From positions 7,859,714 through 7,923,713 of the forward strand of contig JAOWCC010001368.1 in the NCBI GenBank assembly GCA_030867875.1: a DNA stretch of 64,000 nt, read 5' to 3'. This DNA comes from Actinernus sp. WN-2022. Lineage: Eukaryota; Cnidaria; Anthozoa; Actiniaria; Actinernidae. Below are positions 52,981 through 63,472 of this stretch, piece by piece. Below the pieces are notes generated by a model. It was not told the origin of the DNA, made no database searches, and saw only the letters and a list, made by a program, of their open reading frames with translations. The translations under genes were made by a program, and so were the position numbers. Positions within the stretch are counted from its first letter, which is position 1. The number at the start of each line of letters is the position of its first letter.

Positions 52981-53351
52981 GTTGTTTGGCCCACACTGCT
53001 TTAAGCGGGAAATAAGAGAGAATGGCAAAGCATGCCGGGTAGCGATCTCGACCTTTGAAAAAATTCTTGACCGTAAAAAATTCTCGATCGTAAAAAATTC
53101 TCGACCGCAAAAAAATTCTCGAGCGTAAAAAAATTCTCGACCATAAAAAAAATTCTCGATCGTAAAAACATTCTCGATCGTAAATAAATTCTCGACCATA
53201 AAAAAAATGTTCTCGGCCGTAAAAAATATGTTCTCGACCGGAAGAAAAACTTCTCGACTGGTCAAAACTTTTCTCGACCCATGAAAATATTTCTGGACCT
53301 GAAAAATTATTTCTCGACCACTTTTGTCCACTATGGCTTTCCATACCATTC

Positions 53352-53769
53352 TACCTACACCTCAAGTACCGGCTCAGGCCGGCCCAGTCGAAGCACCCGT
53401 TGAAGCTCCCGTTGAGTGGTAGGTATTAGTCAAATTTTCCTATACCACGTGTTCGTTCGATCTATCCACCCGGTCTCATCTTCACGGCATCTGTAAAGAG
53501 CGACAGGGTTGACCTCGCTAAGCAAAATTCGCGTTATTCGCTTAACACATTTAGTGACAGAGTTGTCTACGAAGGAGGATTCCATTGTAAAGGTTGTTGC
53601 TAAATATTGTTTTGACTCTAGTATTATTTAATAATTGTAACCTGGCCGGTCACACTGATATTTTTTATGTCTAGAAACAATGTACCACTTCTGGTGTTTG
53701 TTTGTTTGGAATAAAGTTATAATGAAATATTGTTATTATTATTATTAATTGAGAATGCAACCTAATCTC
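53352..53769. other. Copy 2-only sequence; (ATT)n at 53733-53747
   Basis: A short Pro/Ala/Glu-rich frame (about 53350-53422) crosses the FB2 insertion site but is too small to call. The AATAAAG...TTATTATTATT end near 53745 looks like a LINE or SINE tail. Confidence 0.5.
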
Positions 53770-54634
53770 GTGACGGGTTCCCTGTGGATGTATTACAAAA
53801 TGCCTCGATATCATGAACGGCCGGGGAACTGGTAACTACACGATGCTCGGAGCAAATTAAAACCGCCATGTGAACGTCGAGTAAGTTTCTTATTTTCTCA
53901 ATCCAATGCAATAATATTTAAAAAGTTAGCAAGCACGATATATCAAAGCTTGAGGAAAGTGTGTGCTATCTCTGTAGCATTCGACAAAGTCTGATGTCCA
54001 AACTATATCAAGTCAAACATGGTCTGTTTTGTCGGCGCGGTCGTTGAACAAAGAACTGAGTCAAATCAACTCGGCCAGAATTTATGCTGTCCAGTAACAA
54101 CCGAGTGAATTCTGTTGGCTTGCTCGCTGTATTGGATTCTGCTTTTCGCTGTACATACAGATACCAGAACTACAAACAGTAAGATGACCTGGCTGAAGAG
54201 AAATCTAGGTCTGAGTTTTCTAGATACCCCACAGGCAGCCCAATCTCGTGATTTGTGTATTTATACGCTTACAACTGATCGCTTGAATAGTTCATATTAT
54301 AAATCCTTCCAAAACATGTATGTTAGACAAATAAATTCACGACTTCACCCTACAATGTTTCAGTTGTGGTTATTCATACTTCTGAGCTCTTCTAGGGTTG
54401 ATTCAGCTGTTTTTTTCGAACCTCTTTCCCTCACTTGAAAAATAATGTGAATGATCTGAAGGAACTGCATGGGGTGTACTTTGTACACATGCATATATAG
54501 TTTATGTTCTACACTGGAGTGTACTTATACATATTGTGAATGCTAGGAACTGGAATGCAGTTTATACACATCTGAATAGCCGTAGCTAGCTAGCTATAGG
54601 CTTGATTTGTGTTCTACACTAACTCCAATATCAG

Positions 54635-54640
<6 letters not shown>
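53770..54640 (+). repeat. Arm block of duplicated segment, copy 2 (uninterrupted)
   Basis: 53988-54625 aligns with 16236-16619 plus 22455-22680 and preserves the empty BEL-1 site. 53850-53990 also matches the inverse of 27240-27460. Non-coding. Confidence 0.85.
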
Positions 54641-54679
<39 letters not shown>

Positions 54680-54782
54680 TCGAGTTCAGGACGTACGGAC
54701 CGAGCGCAGTGAGGTCCGTACAAAATGACCGAGAGCCAAATATTTTCCCTTCCGGCCCGACGTAACTCAGTCAATAGGTTTT
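54635..54782. mobile_element. Foldback MITE (GGGCCGGACGGG), intact copy
   Basis: TTATTGACTGAG...GGGCCGGACGGGAAAATATT pairs with AATATTTTCCCTTCCGGCCC...CTCAGTCAATAGG. It gives the undisrupted form of the element split by a LINE in copy 1. Confidence 0.8.
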
Positions 54783-55292
54783 TTTATCACATGATCATAT
54801 TTTTCTGTAGATCAAACCGCAAAACAGCAAGAAAACATTGTGCAGGGCCGGACGGCTTTTTCCGGCCCGCTCACGCCATACACGTTCAGGCTAATCTCGT
54901 ACCCAGATCCCACACGAGATTACGTTCAGCCCTCGTCACGTGACTTTTGTAAATGGGTTTGAAAGGAAAGCGCGCGCGGGGCCAAAATGATAAAAGATCC
55001 TACGTTGTGTTAGCTTCACCGTAGTCCTTGGACTTCATATTTCTATTTCAATGATATTAAATATGGTCTATTTCATTAATTTCAGTGGGGGAAAGTAACC
55101 TTTTCAACGCAAATTGAAGGAAATTGACCGAGTTTGCAGTGTCGCGATTCCGTTCTCGCTTCCGAATAACGTCGATATCTGTTGCGCCATCTGTGAGACA
55201 ATAGAAATGTGTGTTAATGTGTTTACAAATGTGGGGGGTAAGAGCAATTGACACCTACTTGTTGTTACCGGTTTTCAGTTTCACTCGTGTAG

Positions 55293-55790
55293 GCACGTGC
55301 GCAAAAAGGTCAGCTTCATCAGCATAACTACACTGAATCAACTGAACCAGTAATGAATCACGCCAGTGCTGAAATTCACGAGAAAATCCCCTGGATGAAT
55401 CAACGTGAAAAATACAAAGACTCTAAAGGAAGTACGACGGCTCTTCAAGCCCTTAAACAAACTGGGCTTAGCATGACGAGACTCAAAGTTCAAGCACAAC
55501 ATCGTCTTAGTTTCAGATTTATAAAGAGCCGTAAAACAACCCCGGGTGTTAAGTTATTACCAAAACACGAGGGCACAGCAACAGGACCTCACCAACAAAC
55601 GTGGCATGGAAATGCAGGATTGCAGAGATCGGCAGATGAACTGAGGACGTCTACGTCAAGAGATAAAAACACAGAAGCCATTGCAGTTCTTCATCATATA
55701 CTTGAAAACCAAAAACCCCACACGACAGAGGTCTACACACTGGGAGGTTGTGCAGTCCGTGTTGAGGTGTTGGAGGACACGGAATTGTGA
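55293..55790 (+). CDS. Hypothetical protein exon, intact copy in R copy 2
   Basis: ATG at 55353 gives 145 residues ending at TGA 55788-55790. The frame is also open upstream to an acceptor-like TTTCACTCGTGTAG (55279-55292), so it may be a terminal exon of about 165 codons. The protein is basic and polar (MNQREKYKDSKGSTTALQAL, MTRLKVQAQHRLSFRFIKSR) with a short C-terminal CAVRVEVLEDTEL. No family, membrane segment or signal is recognised. The other copy (32132-44506) is interrupted by BEL-2; substitutions between copies include synonymous changes (CAC/CAT, CGG/CGT) and a few replacements. Confidence 0.45.
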   Translation, partial: ARAQKGQLHQHNYTESTEPVMNHASAEIHEKIPWMNQREKYKDSKGSTTALQALKQTGLSMTRLKVQAQHRLSFRFIKSRKTTPGVKLLPKHEGTATGPHQQTWHGNAGLQRSADELRTSTSRDKNTEAIAVLHHILENQKPHTTEVYTLGGCAVRVEVLEDTEL

Positions 55791-56756
55791 TTATGGCTCA
55801 GTTATTGGGCTGGAAAAGATGGAAAAGGTTTTTAATTCGCAATTCTTTGATTCATGAAAAGAGGTACAGTACAATTCATTGAAGACTACATGTTGGTACG
55901 GATATATCGCTCGTGTCTGGTTTTATAACGGTTCATGGCTCGCTCCTTGCTTACGCTTAGAGAGGACAGTAGAATATACGTATCCGCTGTTCTGAAAAAC
56001 ATTTAGAAAGAGGAATAAATAATGGTTTGTCTCTCCTTTTCTTTTTCGAAGCGGCCCTCCGGCGCTGGCTTTTACTCACTAGAAACAGGGAAGCTTGAAA
56101 GGACTGTAAAATACATGGAACTAGTGTGTTTAAATGGTCACATTGCCGGTCCGCATTGATAGAGAAGAAGGCCCGGGTAACTAAGTTTTGCCGAGATTTC
56201 AGAACTCTTGATTCTACCGGCGCCGGCGCTCAGTTTAATCTTGAGAAACGGTTTGGCCTCAAACTTTTCTGATTAGAGTTTCTTAGAATACAGCCCAAAT
56301 TTTAAACCCGGGCAAAACTTGGGATTACCTCGATTCGTCATCGTCTTTATAAAGAGTATCCTGTTCAATTTTAATATTACGCAAATTATTCTGCCGAGAT
56401 GCAGTAGTTCAAAGACAAACTACTAGTTATAAAGAGCCAGATCAACTTTTGCTGAAAACGTAACTAGAACTGTATAAAGTTACTATTATTGTATTTACGT
56501 AGATATAATAGGGAAACATTTCCTAAAGCGATGTGGGTACTTTCGTTTAAACCAAACCACCGTAGGTTTTTTTGGTCGCTGTTTCACTCTCAAAGTTGAA
56601 CTCTCCCTGCATGGTATAGCGAACTGTATTATATTTTCCTTGAGTTCTCGAGAGAGCTACTAGTGTTGTGTTATTACGTTGTTTATGAATTAAAGTTTCC
56701 CTTTCACTTCTGCCCAGTTATTTATATGTGCGAGTTCAAGCTTTATTCTGATTCAG

Positions 56757-56885
56757 GCTAATGATTTCCTAGAACTAAGAATCCAAAATCATCATGACAA
56801 CGACAAAACTCCGCTTCAGTGGTCTTCGAGTGTGTCATTAATCACAGTAAAAGAATTAGATATGGTTTCTGATTACTTTGGATAA
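56757..56885 (+). CDS. Copy 2 equivalent of the 46717-46845 frame
   Basis: Same 42 codons with Leu for Val at codon 5. See the copy 1 entry for the reasons for doubt. Confidence 0.2.
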   Translation, partial: ANDFLELRIQNHHDNDKTPLQWSSSVSLITVKELDMVSDYFG

Positions 56886-57306
56886 GCCTACGTGTTATTT
56901 TACCGATCTGTGCGGGAATCCACATAAGTCCAAGTTGAGGCACTCGTTTCTTCATTTTTGAAACCGATGTGCGTGATGAAGACGGGGGATTTTTAAACCA
57001 AGCATGAGTCATGATACTCCTTAACATTCATACGATTTTGAAAGGCAAAACAGTCTGTTTGTCAGTATTTTGATTTTCAAAAAGGTGCACGAGGCTCAAT
57101 TACTGCTGGTGGAATTGAAGTAGACTGAAACCCCAAAAACTGGCAATGGTTGGGGTCTTGTAATTAAGGGGGAATAATTTCGTCTGAACTATAATTGGAG
57201 TGAAATCTTCCAGTTACTATTGATCCGAGAGAATGTCTTAACGTTTTTTTTTTGTCATGATTAAGGTGACAGTGGGATTCATGGCTCGGAACAGCCCATC
57301 CGAACA

Positions 57307-57504
57307 ATGCCATCTGCCGTCCTATCGTCATTAGCCATGTTTCCTGTAATTCCCTGTGATGGCGGTGAACCCGGATATAACGAATACTGCGCTGATACGA
57401 GACGATGTTGGGCGCGGTCTTTGGGCGTTAGGATCAAGGCAGAACAATCCGGATATTACAAACATGTAAAGCATGAATGTGGGTTTATTGGACGCGCGAG
57501 GTGA
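57307..57504 (+). CDS. Copy 2 equivalent of the 47230-47427 frame
   Basis: 65 codons; differs from copy 1 by Ala for Thr near the start and Arg for Gly at the end. Confidence 0.2.
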   Translation: MPSAVLSSLAMFPVIPCDGGEPGYNEYCADTRRCWARSLGVRIKAEQSGYYKHVKHECGFIGRAR

Positions 57505-58433
57505 TGAATTTCTTATCTGGCAAAAGGAGATCGCGAATGCTGTTTGGATATGATAAACATGCTTATAAATCCAAATTATTGTAGGAGATCAATACAGGAA
57601 GGAAAATAGACAAGGGTTTAACGTGGCTGCATGATAGGGGAGTGAATATATTGAAATTGGAAGTGTAATTTTTCGTAGCCTTTCCATCTTTTCAACGTTT
57701 TAAGCGCCCCCCTATACATGTAGCTTCAGTTTAATTCCCCCTGTAGCAGTGAAAGACACACCCATCTCATAATTTTCAGAAAAACCAAGCCACCTTTGGA
57801 ACTAACTCTGCTATTTTTCTCCCCTCGATATCTTCATCCCCTTGTCATATTAAACCAAGATTGCGTGATGTGGACTAGATGGCGCCTTATTGTCTGAGTA
57901 CGTCCGGCGAAAGAAGATACCGAAGGACGATAAAGCCAAATATGTGGCTTTGGGCGTTGGATCGGAAATATTGGACAAATATTATCTGGTTGAACACATG
58001 GCGCGCATGGCATAATATATAGCTAGACCGAAACGTAATAGGAAGTAATACTGAAGCTCCTTCATGATGGAGATCGAAGAATAGCTGGACGTTGGATGAG
58101 AAAGGGGACATTCGATAAAACTTTACTTGTACTATTAAATGGAAAATGGGCGTTTGGGCCAAGAAAGCTAATTGGATAATTTTAGCCAGATACCCCAGTA
58201 TTTATTTATTAACCAGTCGCCTTGATTAACTAAATATAACGTACAATAGGTATTAGAAAACAAACAAAAGCAAAGTAACACTGTTCCTAACAAACAAACG
58301 CAATCTTATGGCCGGGTTGCTGCAACAGCGTAACAGCCAATTACTGCGGGCCCAAAGAACTTAAAAGATACTAGATAATGCATGCTAAGAACAGCAGGTA
58401 ATGCTGTGTGTAAGGCTGCGAGCGTTATTACAA

Positions 58434-58927
58434 GTTAGGCAGATAGATTTGAAATAACGTGGAAAGTGTTTACAAGGGCAGTGAAATAGTAGCTGAGCAT
58501 GACAGATCTAAATGAGGCCAGTTCTAGTGTATTGAAATTATCAAGTTCATTAACTAGAGTGTTCCATATTCTTGCAGTTCTCAGTTGAAGTAAGATCTCT
58601 GAAAAGTGATAGTTTTACATTTACGAATGATAAGCTGGAGTTGGATTTGGATTTAGAATTCGACCGAGTAGGTCTTGCGGTTACAGACTATTAGTGGAAT
58701 TACAGTAGGGTTATCAAGCCTTCAGTTACTTTGAAAAAGAAAACCATGTCCAAGTATTCGTGCAGTAACATAATAGTAAAATAATCTTTATAGGACTGAT
58801 CACAAGAGAAAGGTAAGTTCAACATATATTTCGACGCCCATCTATGTACACGTTCAATCTGCCTGATAAGATCTTTGGATTGGGGAGTCCAGACTTGAGT
58901 AGCGTACCCCAGATGAGGGCGTACCAA
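58434..58927 (-). pseudogene. LINE C-terminal fragment inside R, copy 2
   Basis: Clear post-RT signature on the minus strand: VRPHLGYATQVWTPQ, IERVHRWASKYMLNLPF, HEYLDMVFFFK. A frameshifted SNSSLSFVNV, ARIWNTLVNELDNF and FTALVNTFHV follow, with a stop at 58434. Abruptly 5'-truncated at 58927. Confidence 0.82.
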
Positions 58928-59764
58928 CGTGAGGTAAATTGCCAGCCTTACTTGGGTGCTACGGATGTGCCTTAGTTAATGGCATGTTTAAATGGATGCT
59001 AACTCGTGCAGTAAATGACTCGCACGGCTTAGTCAGTCAACATGATAATGACGTCACGCGAAAAAAAGCTCGCTTAGTGACCGTTCGACCTCTCAATTTA
59101 GCCTCGTCTGAGTGGCGGATCGTGCTAAATCGAAGCAGTGACGTCACAATATTCAGCCGCGCGTTAACGAGGAACCTGGGTACGAGACTGACTTTCCGTC
59201 AGATTTCTGGACCTTGCATCACAGACAGCGTACTTAGGGACTGGTCATAAAGTATAGGGGGGTGGGCCGGAAAAAAGGAAGGGTGGGCCACCATTTTCAA
59301 ACGTGGAAAAAGGGGTGGGCCAACAGAAATCATGCAATACATCGGGCATGGGCCATGTTTTATCATGCTATAATTTCTGACAGATACTTTTTGTGTTGTT
59401 ACTCCATTCTCAACTATAAGTACTAAGTAAATAATTTCATAAGCTGGAATTATCAGTGCAATACGATGTCTGTTCTTTTCTGTTAGATTGCAATCTAATC
59501 AGAATACTATATGCTTGAAGCATCATCATCAGTGACCTCGCCTTCAGTATATATGTGTCAGAGGGGTGGGGGTCACGTATTCCTGTACACGTATCCAAGG
59601 GTGGACCACCTATAATCATGCGCGAACTAAAGGGTAGGCCACCCAAAATGGTGTAGTTGGTAGATTTGATTTTTCCAGCTTAGGTGTGATAATCCCCGTT
59701 TATAAACCGAGCGGCAAGCTCGCTGTAGATTTTTGCGGGAAACTACATCCGGGACATCCAAAAC
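58928..59764. other. No gene; GGGTGGGCCA repeats at 59255-59650
   Basis: GGGGTGGGCC occurs at about 59258, 59281 and 59312, with related GGGTGGACCACC and GGGTAGGCCACCC at about 59588 and 59630. This suggests a decayed inverted-repeat element. No credible ORF. Confidence 0.5.
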
Positions 59765-60432
59765 CAAACTCGTTGCATGGCACTACACAACACACGCTAT
59801 GACGTAGCTAGCGTCTAATACGCATGCTCACATCTTATTACCGGTAGAGTGGCAACCATGTACAGCTGTTTCGTCCTTGTTAGGACTCATCAGCATGGCA
59901 TAGCCCCCAAGACCGTCAGCCTCACTTTAGATCATAGGCCTCTGATGAGCAACCCTGATGAGTCCTAACAAGGACGAAACAGCTGTACATGGTTGCCACT
60001 CTACCGGTAATAAGATGTGAGCATGCGTATTAGACGCTAGCTACGTCATAGCGTGTGTTGTGTAGTGCCATGCAACGAGTTTGGTATTATAATTTCGGAT
60101 TTGGCCGTGCCATTTCCATTTTGCACTACTAGATCCTCTTCGGAGAGATCCACATTGCTATTGCGCTTGTTCACATCTCTAGCTCCCACACGTGTAGCGT
60201 GGTGGCTGGGGTTTAAAGCAGCTTTCGAGCTCGCCGCTAGAGTAACCAGATTCTGAGGCCTATGATCTAAAGTGAGTCTGACGGTCTTGGGGGCTATGCC
60301 ATGCTGATGAGTTCTAACAAGGACGAAACAGCTGTACATGGTTGCCACTCTACCGGTAATAAGATGTGAGCATGCGTATTAGACGCTAGCGACGTCATAG
60401 CGTGCGTTGTGTAGTGCCATGCAACGAGTTTG
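59765..60432. mobile_element. Rearranged inverted-repeat element, 11-bp flanking direct repeat
   Basis: Termini CAAACTCGTTGCATGGCACT and their complement; ACATCCAAAAC lies at 59754-59764 and 60433-60443. The arm sequence occurs three times: left (59765-59895), an inverted internal copy (about 59955-60083) and the right end (about 60268-60432, same orientation as the internal copy). An extra internal block lies at 60085-60265. Non-coding. Confidence 0.75.
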
Positions 60433-60544
60433 ACATCCAAAACCCCGGGCTAGCCAAACTTGAACTGAGGGGGGAGGGTGGAGTTAGCACTCATAATTTC
60501 ACCAATTGAGCGCCAAAACATGTCCAGTAGGGAAAGGGTTAACT

Positions 60545-61435
60545 GAATATTTCTAATGAAACTCGAAGAGCGATGAACAGTTGGACTTAATGCTAAGTTA
60601 AGATATTATGTTCCTCAACACACACTGCTAACTTTATACCGATCTCTTATACAACCATACCTTACCTATGGTATAAGTGGAGTGCATGGGGGCAAGCTGC
60701 CAAAATATATTTAACTAAACTACTCATTTTACAAAAGCGTGCCCTTAGACTTATGTATTTCAGTGACAGGAGAGAAAGTGCTATTCCTCTTTTTATTGAT
60801 GCCAATGCATGTCTCACCTATTAATGTTCTATACCTTGAACAAGAATGCTCCTACCAACTTATGCAATTTATTTTCATTAATAAGTGATATACACTCATA
60901 CAATACTAGATCATCTGCATCTCATAATTTATATACACGGCACTCAAGGCTAAACATCCAATACAAATCATTTTCAAGGACTGGTGTAAGATTGTGGAAT
61001 GAAATACCAAATGAAGTGAGAAATCTATCCAAGAAAGCTTTTAAGAAAACCATAAAAAAACACATTACAAAACAAAGGCTCAAACCTGGAAACCCAAATA
61101 TTAGTGAAAGAACTCTCCGGAAATCCCATGGCTTAAAATATAGAATTACATACATGCTCAAATTAACTATTAACTATTATCAGAGTAAATTAGCACTATA
61201 CCACCAAACTTTATTCCTGTACATCAGTGTAGTTTAACAAAATTTTATCATCCATTACCTACCTATATACCTTAAATTTATAGTAACGATACTTGTACAT
61301 TTTTCTGTTATCAAATTATTCATACTTTCCTTCTTCCTTTATTCAGTTAGCTTTTAATTTCTGCTATTTGCGGGTTAGTGTATTGTTGTAAAACGAATGA
61401 TTTTGTCGTGAAATAAATTGTTGTTGTTGTTGTGA
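60545..61435 (+). pseudogene. 5'-truncated LINE with (TTG)n tail
   Basis: Frame pieces: LRYYVPQHTLLTLYRSLIQP, YLTYGIS, LTKLLILQKRALRLMYFSDR. After a break the open frame 60809-61237 follows, with NTRSSASHNLYTRHSRLNIQ, TGVRLWNEIPNEVRNLSKKA and FKKTIKKH. This is the C-terminal tail of a CR1/L2-like ORF2. The 3' end is AAATAAATTGTTGTTGTTGT (61411-61432). Confidence 0.85.
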
Positions 61436-61827
61436 ACGATAGTCTTCACAGTATGCTTTCAAGTGAACCGCTAAAGCACATGCGATATACATATATGCGT
61501 TTAGCCAGTAGGGGGGCTCAAACCTTTCCCACAATGCCATTCAGGAGAATTCTGCAGACTCGTCGACGGTAAATATGACTTCTTCTCGTAATGTGCTCTA
61601 GCTAGATCTAATTTTGGAGAAAAAAGCCACTGTAAGAGAGCTAGAGGACATCATTAAGTCCGAGGACGGCTGAAAATAACTTAGTTTGCTTTTAGTAGAC
61701 TTTGTGAGGGGATTTCACAGGGTTTAATTTTCTGTGTTGTGTTTGTGCTTTGAGACACATCCAAAAATTATTCAATGAAATCCTTGAAATTCTGCAGTTG
61801 GTGATCTTGTAACGGATTCCACTGAGT
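61436..61827. other. No gene recognised
   Basis: No frame or structure of note. Confidence 0.5.
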
Positions 61828-61834
61828 ATTCAGC

Positions 61835-62330
61835 CACAGGCTTACCATCCTCTAAATTGGTTTTGGGTTCCCTGTGGCTACGAATTGAAAGATTACCGAG
61901 AAATGATACGGAGTTAGATTTTCACTCCTGGAATGAAACTTTAGCGATACTGTGCTCTAAATTTACTCAATAAATAAAGATTAGTAGTTATTGAAGTGTT
62001 GCATGGTATTTTTTTCGAGAAAAGTTTTCTACTTAGCGAGAATTTCGGGTAGAGATCAGCCGAGGGAGAAAAAAAATACTACCTCTCTGATCTCTACCCG
62101 AAATTCTCCGTCTTTCGCAAAACTCGCTAAATAGAAAGCTTTCCCCCTAAAAACACCACACAACACTTCAATAACTACTAATCCCTATTTCTTGAGTATA
62201 TTTAGAGCACAGTATCGCTAAAGTTTCATTCCAGGAGTGAAAATCTAACTCCGTATCATTTCTCGGTAATATCAGTCAATTCGTAACCACAGGGAACCCA
62301 AAACCAATTTTAGAGGATGGTAAGCCTGTG
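61835..62330. mobile_element. CACAGG-family foldback element (copy D), 7-bp TSD
   Basis: Starts CACAGGCTTACCATCCTCTA and ends with the complement; arms are about 235 bp. TSD ATTCAGC is at 61828-61834 and 62331-62337. A GGGTTCCCTGTGG motif inside each arm repeats the family terminus. Non-coding. Confidence 0.9.
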
Positions 62331-62337
62331 ATTCAGC

Positions 62338-63247
62338 TGGCGGAAAGTGGTCCTCCTGGACTAGAACCATGTTTATGCATCATTTAGTGATTAGTATACT
62401 TGGCAAACCCTGAGATATTTCGATGAAGAAAAACAGATATCACATAGAATAATATAAACTCAAAAGATATATAAACCCTGTGTGACAATTGGCATAACCG
62501 AAAGAACTAGCTATCACTATCAACTACAGACTCATGCACATCTCCACTGAGGGCAAATGTTTTGAACCTCAAAGGCATGGAAAATACGCGAACGTTGATA
62601 ACGCACTGACTCGGCCGCCAGGGGCAGTCCGTCACAAACGTGCCAAAGAAAACATATTACTTTCCGACATCAGAAAATATATTAAAAAGGCTTGATGTAA
62701 ATCTTTGCGTAGTGAAATCAGGTCTATTATAGCCTCAGGGCACTTAACTTAGTAAGAGAGAAGACACTCGGTAAAACGTCCACAACACTACTGTTCTCTA
62801 ATAAAATAATAATAACAATGTTCTTATGGCGCATTTAAAAATCACAATGCGCTTACATGATGAAAATTTCCTTCTAGAAAAATGCTAAATAAATATTACT
62901 ACAATTACTTAATACATTTAGATAAAAATAATTAGTTGTAATGCTAAAATGCTAAAGCTACAAAAAAAAAAAAAACCTCTTGACCTCTATGTGTGTATCA
63001 GTAACAGCTAGATATACACAAGTAAATGCCCACTGAGTAAGAAAATCCGAAATTCACTCATACAATCAAACCAGTACTTTTCATGGCAGAAGCACATTAC
63101 TTGTTTTTCTTGGGCTACATTTAAAGGTTCTGTCAAGTTGTTCTATATATAGTCATCTCCAGGTTGTCAGATCTGTTGGGCTCAGTTTACATTCTGAGTC
63201 CGAGTGTTTATTCGAAACACTTTTTTTCACCCACTCTGGTGGCCAAG
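62338..63247. other. No gene; A14 run at 62961-62974
   Basis: AT-rich. The poly(A) run could mark an old retroposed insertion but no body is recognisable. Confidence 0.5.
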
Positions 63248-63472
63248 TCAGAGATCTGTCTCGTCCAGAACAACAACTTCAAATGTCGACCCATTCACGC
63301 TACTCTTAAGCTCTTGTTCGAATAACATGCGCCTTAAAATCAAATCCAATGCTTTACGTTGGGCGTTTCTGTCTTCTGTGCTATTCTTGTTCGCGTCTTC
63401 GTCACTTTTGTCTTCAGCTTGGTTATCCTGGGCAGGTTGAACTATAATTTTAGTGATCTCCCTCACGTTCAT
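63248..63472 (-). CDS. Unrecognised 74-residue ORF
   Basis: ATG at 63472 opens MNVREITKIIVQPAQDNQAE, then an acidic DKSDEDANKNSTEDRNAQRK stretch and LDLILRRMLFEQELKSSV ending in EVVVLDETDL. The polar head followed by an amphipathic segment looks protein-like and does not overlap a repeat. It could be a small gene or an exon; no splice sites are assigned. Confidence 0.3.
   Translation of the reverse strand: MNVREITKIIVQPAQDNQAEDKSDEDANKNSTEDRNAQRKALDLILRRMLFEQELKSSVNGSTFEVVVLDETDL

Larger units (their letters stand above)
50616..53345. mobile_element. FB2: 2.7-kb foldback transposon with iterated arms and integrase-like ORF, 6-bp TSD
   Basis: Termini TATGGAAAGCCATAGTGGAC and their complement. 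TSD CCATTC is at 50610-50615 and 53346-53351. The left arm (50616-51092) and right arm (52833-53345) are inverted copies. Each begins with about 11 loose iterations of GGTCGAGAA plus a T run (unit about 20-25 bp). A unique stretch follows, with an inward-facing ATG and the start of an ORF (MAAGGEGSKSGSTREILSQI). The 1.7-kb centre holds a decayed transposase and AT-rich non-coding DNA. Confidence 0.92.
54763..58921 (+). repeat. Duplicated segment R, copy 2
   Basis: 4.2 kb aligned in order with 31643-32538, 44412-44918 and 46175-48843. It serves as the empty-site reference for BEL-2 and the iterated G/C element. A 32-bp insert flanked by ACGTTCAG direct repeats (54882-54889, 54922-54929) is absent from copy 1. 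Confidence 0.9.
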
